From Sedimenticola sp. (GTDB lineage: Bacteria; Pseudomonadota; Gammaproteobacteria; Chromatiales; Chromatiaceae), in contig PKUO01000058.1 of NCBI GenBank assembly GCA_002869585.1, positions 16,940 to 80,939 on the forward strand: DNA of 64,000 nt, in the 5' to 3' direction. The notes under the pieces are model-generated. The model saw only the letters and a program-made list of their open reading frames with translations. It was not told the DNA's origin and made no database searches. Made by a program: the position numbers and the translations under genes. How positions within the stretch are numbered: position 1 is the stretch's first letter; the number at the start of each line of letters is the position of its first letter. This document shows, piece by piece, positions 45,186 to 55,277 of this stretch.

Positions 45186-45716
45186 TTGAGCACCAAGTGG
45201 GACACCCGTTTTCTGGGGCTGGCGGCCCATATCTCCAGCTGGAGCAAGGACCCCTCATCCCAGGTCGGCGCGGTGATCACCGATGGCAATCGCATTATCT
45301 CCCTCGGGTACAACGGTTTTGCGGCCGGGGTGCACGACACCGCCGAACGTCTCACAGACCGCGCCTGCAAGCTTAATCTGACGATTCATGCCGAAGAGAA
45401 TGCGATGATCTTCGCCAAGCGGGATCTGACCGGCTGTACTGTCTATGTCACGCACCCCCCCTGTCCGCGTTGTGCCTCCAAACTGGTTCAGGAAGAGGTC
45501 AAGCGTATTGTGTTTATCTCACCCAGCGAGGATTTTTTATCACGCTGGGCGGATGATCTGACCATCTCCTATGAGATGTACGAAGAGGCAGGGATAGAGC
45601 ACAAGGCCTATGATCTGGACGAGATCAACATCGATAACGCCAAGGTGACCGTGGCGCCGGGTGGATTTTTCAAACAGGTGCTCAGCCGCCTGCTGGCGGG
45701 CGTAACCCGATCCTGA
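45186..45716 (+). CDS. dCMP deaminase-family zinc enzyme
   Basis: Cytidine/deoxycytidylate deaminase-like enzyme of 176 residues. Zinc ligands and the catalytic Glu are in TIHAEENAM, with the second cluster PPCPRCAS. The start codon is TTG at 45186: the ATG at 45181 reads ATG-AAT-TGA and stops at once, while GAGGG lies 9 bases before the TTG. dCMP deamination supplies dUMP for thymidylate; this activity is inferred from family. Confidence 0.85.
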   Translation: MSTKWDTRFLGLAAHISSWSKDPSSQVGAVITDGNRIISLGYNGFAAGVHDTAERLTDRACKLNLTIHAEENAMIFAKRDLTGCTVYVTHPPCPRCASKLVQEEVKRIVFISPSEDFLSRWADDLTISYEMYEEAGIEHKAYDLDEINIDNAKVTVAPGGFFKQVLSRLLAGVTRS

Positions 45717-45735
45717 TATTTTCGGGTCGAGGCGG

Positions 45736-46458
45736 TTATTGCTTCCAGGTGATCGAGACCAGTTCCATATGAAACTGATCGTCCCCCTCATGTCGAATGA
45801 CTTTTACCGGTAAATAGTTAAGCTCCGGCGCCATCCAGAAGGTGGCCTTGGATTCTCTGCCCTGTTTTTGTCGGGTCAGCCGGATACTGTGGAAATTCCC
45901 TGCCGGTGTGGTGATCTGCTCGCTGCCTTGATTAGTGTAGGTGTAGGACTTGAGCCGCCCGCCGTCGGCCACCCGGTATTCGAACCGCTCTTCGCCTTCG
46001 TTAAGCTGCAGGATCAGCGCCAGTTGCTGGCTGAACTTGTCCTGGACACCAGAGGTAATGCTCATCGACCAGAGCGAGCCGGGGGTTTGATTGATGACTT
46101 TCTGTTTATCCCATTGAAAGGTCAGGTTGACCTGACGGTGCTGGTCCGGTTTCTTGTGGGAATAGCTGTAGTGTTGAGGAATGACGCGGTTGCGGTTGAT
46201 GGTTCCGCGGCTGATTTCACTCACCTCGTCATCACGAATCACCGCCACCAGGCCAGTGGTGACGGTATGGGCCGCGTATTGATAGTTGCCCTGGGTATCG
46301 ATGTCGAGTGAAACCGAGACGTTGCCCAGGGTCATGCCGCCCAGGCTGAGTTTGTACTTTGCACTGAACGGATAGAGTAGTTGCCCGCCATCCGCCAAGG
46401 CGCATTTGTAAATCAACAGCATCCCACAGATCAGCAACATCTGCAGGTTGCGCTTCAT
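45736..46458 (-). CDS. DUF3108 exported protein
   Basis: Secreted protein of 240 residues with a signal peptide (LLICGMLLIYKCALA). Its order of conserved elements (FSAKYKLSLGGMTLGNVS, SGVQDKFSQQLAL, FWMAPELNYLPVKV) fits the DUF3108 family, of unknown function. It overlaps the end of purN by 4 bases (ATGA), as often seen in gammaproteobacteria. Confidence 0.85.
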   Translation of the reverse strand: MKRNLQMLLICGMLLIYKCALADGGQLLYPFSAKYKLSLGGMTLGNVSVSLDIDTQGNYQYAAHTVTTGLVAVIRDDEVSEISRGTINRNRVIPQHYSYSHKKPDQHRQVNLTFQWDKQKVINQTPGSLWSMSITSGVQDKFSQQLALILQLNEGEERFEYRVADGGRLKSYTYTNQGSEQITTPAGNFHSIRLTRQKQGRESKATFWMAPELNYLPVKVIRHEGDDQFHMELVSITWKQ

Positions 46459-47126
46459 CGCGGGGGGGTCTCCCTGAAATCCAGCTGAATCGGTTTGGCC
46501 AGAGGTTGGCCATCGTACAACACCCGGTTGCCTTCCACCGCCAACCGGCCCTCGGCGAACCAGCGTATCACCGTGGGGTAGATGACATGCTCCTGGGTCA
46601 GGACCCGGGCGGCCAACCGCTGCTCGTCATCGTCATTTTCAACCGGCACCTGGACCTGCAACACCACCGGTCCGCCATCCAGTTCGTCGGTAACAAAGTG
46701 GACACTGGCGCCATGAACCCGCTCACCGGCCTCGAGGGCGCGGCGATGGGTGTGCAGTCCACGGTAGGCGGGCAGCAGGGAGGGGTGAATGTTGAGCATG
46801 CGGCCCGCAAAACGCTGGACGAAGTCTGGGGTGAGGATTCTCATGAACCCCGCCAGTATGATTAGTCCGGGTTGATAGCTCTCGATCAGATCGGCCAGGG
46901 CCAGGTAATAACTCTCCCGATCGGGATAGTTTTCATGGTCCAGCACCTGCGTCTCGATGTGGGCGTGCTCGGCGCGGATCAGGCCATAGGCGTCCGTCTT
47001 GTTGCTGATCACCGCCTTGATCTCGACCGGCAGATCACCACGGCCAGCCGCGTCGATAATCGCCTGGAGATTGCTGCCACTGCCGGAGATCAGCACCACC
47101 AGAGAAAGTTTTTTGCCCTGACCCAT
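46455..47126 (-). CDS. purN: Phosphoribosylglycinamide formyltransferase
   Basis: Third step of purine synthesis, formylating GAR with 10-formyl-THF. It has 223 residues. Signatures: VVLISGSGSNLQAII, the catalytic Asn/His segment NIHPSLLPAYRGLHTH and DELDGGPVVLQ. The ATG overlaps the TGA of purM by one base (TGATG), so the two are translationally coupled. Confidence 0.94.
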   Translation of the reverse strand: MGQGKKLSLVVLISGSGSNLQAIIDAAGRGDLPVEIKAVISNKTDAYGLIRAEHAHIETQVLDHENYPDRESYYLALADLIESYQPGLIILAGFMRILTPDFVQRFAGRMLNIHPSLLPAYRGLHTHRRALEAGERVHGASVHFVTDELDGGPVVLQVQVPVENDDDEQRLAARVLTQEHVIYPTVIRWFAEGRLAVEGNRVLYDGQPLAKPIQLDFRETPPR

Positions 47127-48187
47127 CAAATCGTCCCGTTCATTTCGACCACGGCATGCCCTGAGGCAGGCAGGATGCGCCCCAGAACCCAGGCCTTTTC
47201 GCCTTCGTTTTCAAGCAGTTCAACGGCGCGAGCAGCATCCGCTTCGGCGAGGCAGAGCACCATGCCGACCCCGCAGTTGAACGTGCGCAGCATCTCGGAT
47301 TCCACCACATTGCCCTGTTGCTGCAGCCAGCGGAATACCGGTGGTAACTCCCAGGAGTCGGCGTCAATCACCGCCTTGCAGTTTTCCGGCAGCACTCGGG
47401 GCAGATTCTCTGGCAGACCGCCGCCGGTGATGTGGGCCAGGGCATGAATCCTGATCTCTTTGAGCAGCTTGAGCAGGGGTTTGACATAGATTCGGGTGGG
47501 CGCCAGCAGGGCATCACCGAGGGTTACCTCCCAGATCGGTTGAGCCAGATCGGCGCCACTCACTTCCAGGATCTTGCGAATCAGGGAGTAGCCGTTGGAG
47601 TGTGGACCGGATGAGGCGATGCCTAGCAGCACATCGCCGGCGGCAACCCGGCTTTGATCGATGATTTCACTCTTCTCGACAATGCCCACGCAGAACCCGG
47701 CCAGGTCATAATCGCCTTCGCCGTACATGCCAGGCATTTCGGCGGTTTCGCCACCGGTGAGCGCGGCGCCGGCCAGTTCACAGCCCTTGGCAATGCCCGT
47801 GACGACATCGGTGGCGACATCCACGTCCAGGTGTCCGGTCGCATAATAGTCGAGGAAAAACAATGGCTCAGCCCCGGTCACGATAATGTCATTGGCGCAC
47901 ATGGCGACCAGATCGATGCCGATGGTGTCGTGCTTGTTCAGCTCCAGCGCCAGTTTCAGCTTGGTTCCCACCCCGTCGGTGCCGGACACCAGGACCGGTT
48001 CACGGTAGCGGTCGATGGGTAACTCAAACAGGGCACCAAATCCTCCGAGACCGGTCATAACGCCTGGGCGAAAGGTATTTTTTACGATGGGCTTGATGCG
48101 CTCGACCAGAGAGTTGCCGGCATCGATGTCGACGCCCGCATCGCGGTAACTGATCGGGGTTATATTCGCAGGGTTGTTCTGATCCAC
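47126..48187 (-). CDS. purM: Phosphoribosylformylglycinamidine cyclo-ligase
   Basis: AIR synthetase, converting FGAM to AIR in purine synthesis; 353 residues. Signatures: [19 protein letters not shown] near the N-terminus, [24 protein letters not shown] and [15 protein letters not shown]. First gene of the purM-purN-DUF3108 operon, divergent from the DUF2066 gene. Confidence 0.95.
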   Translation of the reverse strand: MDQNNPANITPISYRDAGVDIDAGNSLVERIKPIVKNTFRPGVMTGLGGFGALFELPIDRYREPVLVSGTDGVGTKLKLALELNKHDTIGIDLVAMCANDIIVTGAEPLFFLDYYATGHLDVDVATDVVTGIAKGCELAGAALTGGETAEMPGMYGEGDYDLAGFCVGIVEKSEIIDQSRVAAGDVLLGIASSGPHSNGYSLIRKILEVSGADLAQPIWEVTLGDALLAPTRIYVKPLLKLLKEIRIHALAHITGGGLPENLPRVLPENCKAVIDADSWELPPVFRWLQQQGNVVESEMLRTFNCGVGMVLCLAEADAARAVELLENEGEKAWVLGRILPASGHAVVEMNGTI

Positions 48188-48316
48188 AGACGGCTCCAGG
48201 CAGGATGAGTTGCGGCAATTCTATCAAAACATGTCGGCAGAGGCAGTTGTTATCTGCATTGATGGAGTTGTTTAGACAGGAACCGCCGGGCGGGATAAAA
48301 TCACCCCTACCAATGG

Positions 48317-48340
48317 GCCCTGTCACACTTTGGACAGGGC
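48317..48340. repeat. Stem-loop in the purM/DUF2066 intergenic region
   Basis: GCCCTGTC and GACAGGGC form a perfect 8-bp stem with an 8-base loop, about 30 bases before the DUF2066 start. It may be a leader hairpin or operator; no T-tract follows. Confidence 0.35.
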
Positions 48341-48370
48341 GCTTTAAACTACATGCAGGTGGTAGTACTC

Positions 48371-49504
48371 ATGAACAAAAAATTAACGGGCCGCTATTTC
48401 GCGCTATGGCTGTTTGCGATGGTTGTATTTGCCGGTCCGGTGAAGGCGTTGCAGGTTTCCGATCTCTACGAGGCGGAGGTCCCGGTGGCGGGACAGGATG
48501 CTGCACAGCGGGCGGAGGCAATCAGTCATGCGCTGGTCCAGGTGCTGGTCAAGGTGACCGGTCATCGCGGCATCGGCAGCCGCTCGGAGTTGGCGCCGGA
48601 GTTGCGCAATGCCTCGCGCTACGTGCAGCAGTACCGCTACCGCCTGCTGGATACCCCCGCCGCTGAACTGGCGCCCGCGGCTGGCGAGGAGACTGCCGAA
48701 GCCGTTCCGGCTGAACCCCAGCGCATGCTCCAGGTGAGTTTTGACAGCGCCGCGGTGAATGGCATGCTCAGAGGCCTGGGATTGCCGGTCTGGGGTGAAA
48801 ACCGCCCGGGCGGGCTGGTGTGGATAGGCATCGAACAGAATGGCAAGCGCCAGTTGCTGAACCCCGATGCCGACAATGGCGAGCTCAGTGAGCGTATCGC
48901 CACAGGCGCACGCAGTCGCGGCCTGCCGGTGATCTTTCCGCTGATGGATCTCGAGGATCAGGCCAATATGGGGGTCGCCGATCTCTGGGGCGACTTCGAG
49001 TCGACCATTCGCAACGCCTCCCAGCGTTATTCACCGGATCTAATCATGACCGGCAAACTGATGCGCATTGCCCAGGGGCACTGGCGCTCGTCCTGGCGTC
49101 TCTACCATGGCGATCAGGTCAGTAGCTGGGAGGATCAGGCCTCGGACAAGGAGAGCCTGACGGAAACGGCGATGCAGCGGGTGGCGGACCTGCTCTCCGA
49201 ACGATTTGCGCCGCTGGGTGCCGATTTCAGCATGAACCGGGTGCGTATCCGCGTCGACGGTGTGGTGGATTTGCAGGATTACGCCAGCCTCGGGCGGTTT
49301 TTCCAGTCCCAGAGCGCCGTGGAGAAGGTGGAGCTGATTGCGGTGGAGCCGGATGCCATGACCTATGACCTGCATACCCGCGGGGGCACTCAGGTGCTGC
49401 AGCAGGGGCTGGATCTTGGTGGTCTGCTGATCGCCGCAAAGTCAGCCACACCCCTGGATCTGTCGGTCGAGCAGGGCATAGATCTCTATTACCGGTTGCG
49501 TTAG
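48371..49504 (+). CDS. DUF2066 exported protein
   Basis: Secreted protein of 377 residues and unknown function. After a signal peptide (YFALWLFAMVVFAGPVKA), conserved text VSDLYEAEVPVAGQ and HALVQVLVKVTGHRG identify DUF2066. The start was set at the Met before the signal peptide. It overlaps the next gene by one base (TAGTG). In related genomes this gene is often near hda; here hda lies beyond the island. Confidence 0.85.
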   Translation: MNKKLTGRYFALWLFAMVVFAGPVKALQVSDLYEAEVPVAGQDAAQRAEAISHALVQVLVKVTGHRGIGSRSELAPELRNASRYVQQYRYRLLDTPAAELAPAAGEETAEAVPAEPQRMLQVSFDSAAVNGMLRGLGLPVWGENRPGGLVWIGIEQNGKRQLLNPDADNGELSERIATGARSRGLPVIFPLMDLEDQANMGVADLWGDFESTIRNASQRYSPDLIMTGKLMRIAQGHWRSSWRLYHGDQVSSWEDQASDKESLTETAMQRVADLLSERFAPLGADFSMNRVRIRVDGVVDLQDYASLGRFFQSQSAVEKVELIAVEPDAMTYDLHTRGGTQVLQQGLDLGGLLIAAKSATPLDLSVEQGIDLYYRLR

Positions 49505-50058
49505 TGAAAAAAGAGGACATCCCCAACCTTATCAGCATCATGCGGATCTTTCTGTCGGTTCCAGTGGTGTGGATGCTGCTGGAGCAGCAGTTTGGGGTGG
49601 CCCTGGTGCTGTTCGCCATTGCCGGGATCTCTGACGGGCTGGACGGGTTTCTGGCCAAACAGTACGGCTGGCAAAGCCAGCTGGGCGGGTTGCTCGATCC
49701 GCTGGCGGACAAGGTGCTGCTGGTATCCAGTTTCCTCTCCCTGGCGCTGATTGGTATTCTGCCGGTGTGGCTGGTGCTGCTGGTGATACTGCGGGATCTG
49801 GTGATTGTCACCGGGGCACTGGTCTATAACTTCCGCATCGAGACACTCGAGGCCGAACCCAGCCGTATCAGCAAGGTGAACACGGCGATGCAGATCTTCC
49901 TGGTGCTGGCCGTGGTGCTGGACAAGGGGCTGTTGAATCTGCCGCTCAACTGGCTGCAGGCGATGGTCTGGGTGGTGGCGCTGACCACCGTGGCCAGTGG
50001 CATTGACTATGTCTGGGTCTGGAGCAGGCGCGCCGCGGATTACAAAAAACACCACTAA
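49504..50058 (+). CDS. CDP-alcohol phosphatidyltransferase family protein
   Basis: Membrane enzyme of phospholipid synthesis, 184 residues with about five helices. The family motif D-x2-DG-x2-A(R)-x8-G-x3-D-x3-D is clear (SDGLDGFLAK, then GGLLDPLADK); the usual Arg is Lys. The substrate alcohol (glycerol-phosphate, inositol or other) cannot be told. The start is GTG inside the preceding TAG. It marks the left border of the island. Confidence 0.85.
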   Translation: MKKEDIPNLISIMRIFLSVPVVWMLLEQQFGVALVLFAIAGISDGLDGFLAKQYGWQSQLGGLLDPLADKVLLVSSFLSLALIGILPVWLVLLVILRDLVIVTGALVYNFRIETLEAEPSRISKVNTAMQIFLVLAVVLDKGLLNLPLNWLQAMVWVVALTTVASGIDYVWVWSRRAADYKKHH

Positions 50059-50348
50059 GGGTTACGTCAATTATTTTACGGACGTGATCACTTTTAAAGT
50101 CGGGTAAAGCGAATAGACTGCACGAAGGGAGCACGAGACTTGATGTCTCTAGCTGGATACCCTTAGCAGTCCCTTAAAGAAAAAGTTTAAAGCGGGCATC
50201 CAAATCGGATGCCCGCTTTTTTATCGATAAATACTGATCTATCAGAGTAAGGCTCGAAACATGCTCATTTAGGAGGAGGCTTGTGAAGCCCTTCTCGGTG
50301 CCCCACTTAGGCTAGAAGCCGGCACAATCGACTGTACATAATCTCTGC
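50059..50348. other. Intergenic region at left edge of the island
   Basis: About 290 bases without a gene, up to the AbiEi promoter. It contains a small GAGACTTGATGTCTC hairpin and then a strong terminator (50191-50222) far from the preceding stop, so a small RNA ending at the terminator is possible. Confidence 0.35.
50191..50222 (+). terminator. Rho-independent terminator
   Basis: AGCGGGCATCC and GGATGCCCGCT form a perfect 11-bp stem with a 5-base loop followed by six T. It is 130 bases downstream of the phosphatidyltransferase stop. Confidence 0.85.
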
Positions 50349-50377
50349 TTGTTCATTATTAATGTACGTGCTATTAT
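50349..50377 (+). promoter_or_regulatory. Sigma-70 promoter of the AbiE-like pair, with TGTAC repeats
   Basis: TTGTTC, a 17-base spacer and TATTAT lie 33 bases before the first gene. TGTAC occurs at 50333, 50363 and 50380, flanking and inside the promoter, and could be sites for autoregulation. Confidence 0.5.
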
Positions 50378-50409
50378 TGTGTACAGGTTAGAGAGAAGGT
50401 CTAGCTGCC

Positions 50410-51483
50410 ATGTCTCCACGTAAGGAGCCCGAACACAATATTCTAGAAAAAGCACTCAAGGCGATTGAGCGCGAGGCTGGATTACGCCTGTTCATAGACC
50501 AATTAGATGCAAAACATGAAGGGCACATTATCGATGCCGTGTTGCGGCTAGGCGATGGAAACCACCGTTTCGCTGCGGAAGTTAAGCGTTGGGCCCAACA
50601 AGCCAATGTAGGGGCACTGCTGCACCAGCTTGGCACTTTGCCGTTCAGGGCCATCTTGGTCGCAGACTACGTAAACCCTAAGATGGCAGATAGGCTTCGC
50701 CAAGAAGATGTCCAATTCATTGATACAGCAGGCAATGCTTACATTAATGCTCCGCCGGTATACGTATTCGTAAGCGGTAAACGTGGGCCGCAAGCGGATA
50801 TTTCTACTAAGGAAGGCACGAATCGAGCTTTTGATCGGACCGGCCTAAAGGTTGTATTCGCGTTCCTATGTGACCCCGATCTCGTCAATGCTACATATCG
50901 TGATATTGCGGAAATTGCAGATGTTGCGCTTGGTACGGTGGGTTGGGTACTAAACGGTCTAAAAACAGCAGGATTGGTATTGGACAAAGGCAGAGGCAAA
51001 GGGCGCCGCATTGTCGATTACCAGCGAATGCTAGACCGGTGGGTCGAGGCATACCCCGAAAAACTTCGTCCAAAACTGCTTATTGGCAATTTTCTTGCTG
51101 ACGATCCGTACTGGTGGAAGAACATCAATATTCACGATTTCGGAGGAGTATGGGGCGGAGAAACAGCTGCTGCACTGTACACCGATTACCTAACACCCAT
51201 GACAAATACCGCGTATTTGCCGAAAGGGGCTGCCAATCAATTTTTTGCACAAGCCAGACTCCGAAAGACTCCTGAGGGAATGGAAGCTGATCCAGGCAAT
51301 GTACGCATTTACAATGTGTTTTGGCATGAACGTGCGACATTTCTCGATATTCACCCACGGAGAGAGCTGGCCCCACCGGTCTTGGTGTATGCAGATCTGG
51401 TTGCCACCGGTGATCCACGAAACCGCGAAACCGCAAAGATGATTTATGACGAGTACCTCGCTAGATATTGCCGGGAAGGTTGA
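50410..51483 (+). CDS. AbiEi-family antitoxin-like protein with REase-like N-terminus
   Basis: Protein of 357 residues, first of a two-gene operon that resembles type IV (AbiE) toxin-antitoxin pairs. Residues 30-110 look like a restriction-endonuclease-type fold: Asp42 in HIIDAVLRL and Glu57-Val-Lys59 in FAAEVKRW fit a D-ExK pattern. A winged-helix segment follows (YRDIAEIADVALGTVGWVLN, about 160-190), then a C-terminal domain with NIHDFGGVWGGETAAALYTDY. The wHTH would bind the TGTAC sites upstream. Codon use is AT-richer than in neighbours. It overlaps the NTase gene by 38 bases. A nuclease role is an inference. Confidence 0.65.
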   Translation: MSPRKEPEHNILEKALKAIEREAGLRLFIDQLDAKHEGHIIDAVLRLGDGNHRFAAEVKRWAQQANVGALLHQLGTLPFRAILVADYVNPKMADRLRQEDVQFIDTAGNAYINAPPVYVFVSGKRGPQADISTKEGTNRAFDRTGLKVVFAFLCDPDLVNATYRDIAEIADVALGTVGWVLNGLKTAGLVLDKGRGKGRRIVDYQRMLDRWVEAYPEKLRPKLLIGNFLADDPYWWKNINIHDFGGVWGGETAAALYTDYLTPMTNTAYLPKGAANQFFAQARLRKTPEGMEADPGNVRIYNVFWHERATFLDIHPRRELAPPVLVYADLVATGDPRNRETAKMIYDEYLARYCREG

Positions 51484-52327
51484 TCCCAGAACCGTTGAAG
51501 TCCTGCAACTCATTGAAAGATTAGCGAGTGCGTTGGATATTCCCTATGTCGTGATCGGGGCAACTGCTCGAGACTTGATCCTGCATCATTACTACGGAGC
51601 GAGAATCCAGCGAGCAACACAGGATATTGATTTTGCAATTCAAGTAGCTGATTGGTCAGCATTCGCAGCCTTAACAGACGCACTTGAAAATGAGGGCTTC
51701 GAAGCTACAAAAATGGCTCACAGGTTTAAGAGCCCAACTGGCGGCGCTGTCGACATTGTTCCTTTTGGAGCAGTGGAAGACGAACAGGCAACGATTGCCT
51801 GGCCTCCGGCCGGGGATATCAAAATGACTGTTTTGGGATTGGAGGAGGCATTAGCTACATCCATCCGGGTTTTCTTAACCGAGGGTGCCGAGCCCGGAAT
51901 ACCAGTGGCTACACCTACAGGCCTAACAATTCTGAAATTGATTGCGTGGACGGAGCGTCCATCAGATATACGTATCAAAGATGCCAAGGATCTGGTTTAC
52001 ATTATAGAAAGCCAAGAGCACATACCTGCTGTTCAGGATGAATGCTATGGCGACCAAGGTCTGATGGGCAGCTATGAATGGTATATCAACCTAAGTGCAG
52101 CCGAAATCTTGGGTAGAAACGTACGGGACGTACTGCAACCAAGAACAACAGAGCTACTTTCACAGCTCTTTGAACACGGTACTGGAAAGCTCAAACTGGA
52201 GAACTTGATTGAAGAGTCGTGTTCCCATCCTGATATCCAGATGGAAAGACATAGCGCGCTGATTCAAGCGTTCGTTAAAGGCTTTCGCGAAGGACAAAAA
52301 CATCTTCAGGATGGAGAGAATAGCTAG
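51446..52327 (+). CDS. Nucleotidyltransferase (AbiEii-like partner)
   Basis: Protein of 293 residues, probable toxin of the pair. The nucleotidyltransferase core has VIGATARDLIL, then the metal-binding Asp60-x-Asp62 (TQDIDFAI) and a third Asp103 (GAVDIVPFG). ILKLIAWTERPSDIRIKDA is the typical conserved segment after the core. Similar enzymes add nucleotides to tRNA ends or modify targets; the substrate here is unknown. The 38-base overlap with the upstream gene supports tight coupling, as in toxin-antitoxin operons. Confidence 0.7.
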   Translation: MTSTSLDIAGKVDPRTVEVLQLIERLASALDIPYVVIGATARDLILHHYYGARIQRATQDIDFAIQVADWSAFAALTDALENEGFEATKMAHRFKSPTGGAVDIVPFGAVEDEQATIAWPPAGDIKMTVLGLEEALATSIRVFLTEGAEPGIPVATPTGLTILKLIAWTERPSDIRIKDAKDLVYIIESQEHIPAVQDECYGDQGLMGSYEWYINLSAAEILGRNVRDVLQPRTTELLSQLFEHGTGKLKLENLIEESCSHPDIQMERHSALIQAFVKGFREGQKHLQDGENS

Positions 52328-52415
52328 CTGCAATATTGCACCAAAGAAAAGGGCAAAGCCCATGTAGTTCGTTAAAATTCAGTTACTTACGCTGAAGCCG
52401 AACAGGACTTTGCCC

Positions 52416-53460
52416 GTGACAGAATGTACCCAAGAATTGTTTGCATTTCCACCCTGTCAACGCCGTCGTGTTGTTGCTGCAACAGGTCGATCAGCGGTTG
52501 GGGCTGAGTCGAGCCGTGGCCGACGTTCTCGATGATCCCCGCCGGCAGGCAAGCGCGACACGGAACTGGCCAGTGCCTCGACCTTATGCCGTTGGGAAAA
52601 TCGCGCGGATCGCGCGACGAACTGGCGTCTCCATGAGGTCCTGATTGAGCAATTTATCGCCTCGTTGCGTCGCCCGCCCAAACGCCTGATCCTGGATTTT
52701 GATGCAACAGACGACGCCGTATATGGTCAGAAGGAAGGCCGGTTATTCCACGGCTATAACGACCACTACTGCTTCCTGCCGCTGGAAGATGTTGCGCTGG
52801 TGTGAACGCCATCGTGTCGATTACCTCGTTGGTATCGCATGTAACGACCGCCTCGCCGCACAGGCAAAGACCTTTATGGATGCGGCCGAGCAACGTTTCC
52901 AGCGAACAGGTCAGAAACAACGCCGCTTCCACGAGTTGTATTACGCGGCCGGCACATGGGACAAGCGTCGGTGCATCATCGTCAAAGCCGAGCACTCGGC
53001 ACTGGGCAGTAACCCTCGCTACCTGGTGACCAACCTCAAGGCGCAACCCAAATATCTGTACGACCAGCTCTACTGCGCCCGTGGCGAAGCTGAGAATCGC
53101 ATCAAGGAACAACAGCTGGATTTGTTTGCTGATCGCACAAGCTGTCATGCGTGGTGGTCAAACCAATTTTGTCTGCTCTTGTCCAGCCTGGCCTACACGT
53201 TGCTGGAAGCGCTTCGGCGTCTGGGGCTTGATGGCACCGAACTGGCCAATGCCTACGTCGGCACGATACGCCTGCATGGGCACCAGAAAAACAGCCTCGC
53301 AGCATCGGTTCAGAGGCGTTTCTCGCCTATCCCGACACCAACAGCACGCGATTCACAACGTGCTTCATTGCAGGTGATGGGGCTACCGAATATCACACCA
53401 GATATTCACCGAATTGCCACTGCTTCGTGCAACATTGCAGTTAGACGGGGTTTTGACCTA
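52416..53460 (+). mobile_element. Remnant of an IS1380-family transposase with internal deletions
   Basis: Pieces of one DDE transposase in three frames. The N-terminus begins GTG at 52416 (VTECTQELFAFPP). A second piece has LLLQQVDQRLGLSRAVADVL near 52460-52550. A third starts at 52563 (ELASASTLCRWENRAD, DFDATDDAVYGQKEGRLFHG). A fourth runs from about 52791 (MLRWCERHRVDYLVG, RIKEQQLDLFADRTSCHA) and ends near 53310 (GTIRL). At each join, family text is missing and the frame changes, so these look like deletions. It cannot encode a working transposase. I could not find the terminal inverted repeats with certainty. Confidence 0.75.
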
Positions 53461-53464
53461 CGGT

Positions 53465-54160
53465 TCAGAGACCCAGGCAGGTTTTCACGAACGGAATGGT
53501 CAATTGGCGGCGTTGTGCCGCGAGCGAGGCGTGATCGAGACGCTCGATCAGTGCTTTCAGTGAACCCACATCGCGCTGGGTGTGGCGCAGGATATAAGCT
53601 GCTGTATCGTCATTCAGCATCAACCCCCGCCGCTGGGCCTCGTTGATCAACAACTGCCGTTTTTGCTCATCGCTCAGGGGGTTGATCTGGTAGCAGACCC
53701 CCCAGCCCAGCCTGGAACGCAGGTCGGCGAGTTTAAGGGGGAGGGTCAATGGACTGCAACCGGCCGTGGTGATCAACCCGGTCTGATTCGCGCGCAGGCG
53801 GTTGTAAAGATGGAACAACGCCTCTTCCCATGCCTGATCGCCTGCAATCGCATCGATATCGTCGATGCACACCAGATCCAGTGACTCCAGATCGTTGAGT
53901 ATATCGGGCCCCAGGGCATGCGCCTCGTTCAGCGGCAGATAGAGCGCACTGCGCCCGGCCTGGGAGGCGCATTGGCATGCGGCCTGCAACAGGTGGGTTT
54001 TGCCACAGCCATCGCTGCCCCAGAGATAGAGGAAAGGTTCGCCTTGCGCACGCGCGCAGCCCTGCAGGGCGGCCAGCAGCTGGGCATTGTCGCCTGGCGT
54101 GAACGTGGCGAGGCTGGCATCGTCACGCAGGGTGATGCCGAGAGCGAGTTGCGGGTTCAT
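53465..54160 (-). CDS. hda: DnaA inactivator Hda
   Basis: AAA+ protein that, with the sliding clamp, triggers ATP hydrolysis by DnaA and limits re-initiation. It has 231 residues; Walker A is SDGCGKTHLL, the Walker B-like segment is LVCIDDIDAI, and the sensor region LRSRLGWGVCYQI is present. The N-terminus (MNPQLALGITLRDDASLATF) fits a clamp-binding QL motif. It lies beyond the island, with its stop within a few bases of the IS remnant. Confidence 0.9.
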   Translation of the reverse strand: MNPQLALGITLRDDASLATFTPGDNAQLLAALQGCARAQGEPFLYLWGSDGCGKTHLLQAACQCASQAGRSALYLPLNEAHALGPDILNDLESLDLVCIDDIDAIAGDQAWEEALFHLYNRLRANQTGLITTAGCSPLTLPLKLADLRSRLGWGVCYQINPLSDEQKRQLLINEAQRRGLMLNDDTAAYILRHTQRDVGSLKALIERLDHASLAAQRRQLTIPFVKTCLGL

Positions 54161-54185
54161 GATCGCCAGGGCAGCTATGGGTTGG

Positions 54186-55123
<938 letters not shown>

Positions 55124-55277
55124 AAATCGGTATCCCAGGTTTTTTACAAAGGTTTTTTAAACATCAGGGCAATTGGGCTATTGTATCCGCAATGGCCGGG
55201 AGAAAAACAGGTTGCTGGAAGGCTTTTGCCAACGGCGGCCAATCCGGATAGACAGCAGTAAATGAAAGAGGGTGATA

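Noticed and set aside
45181..45189. ATG-AAT-TGA mini-frame before the deaminase as a regulatory upstream ORF
   Set aside because: The ribosome site spacing fits the TTG start at 45186 better, so the ATG is probably chance.
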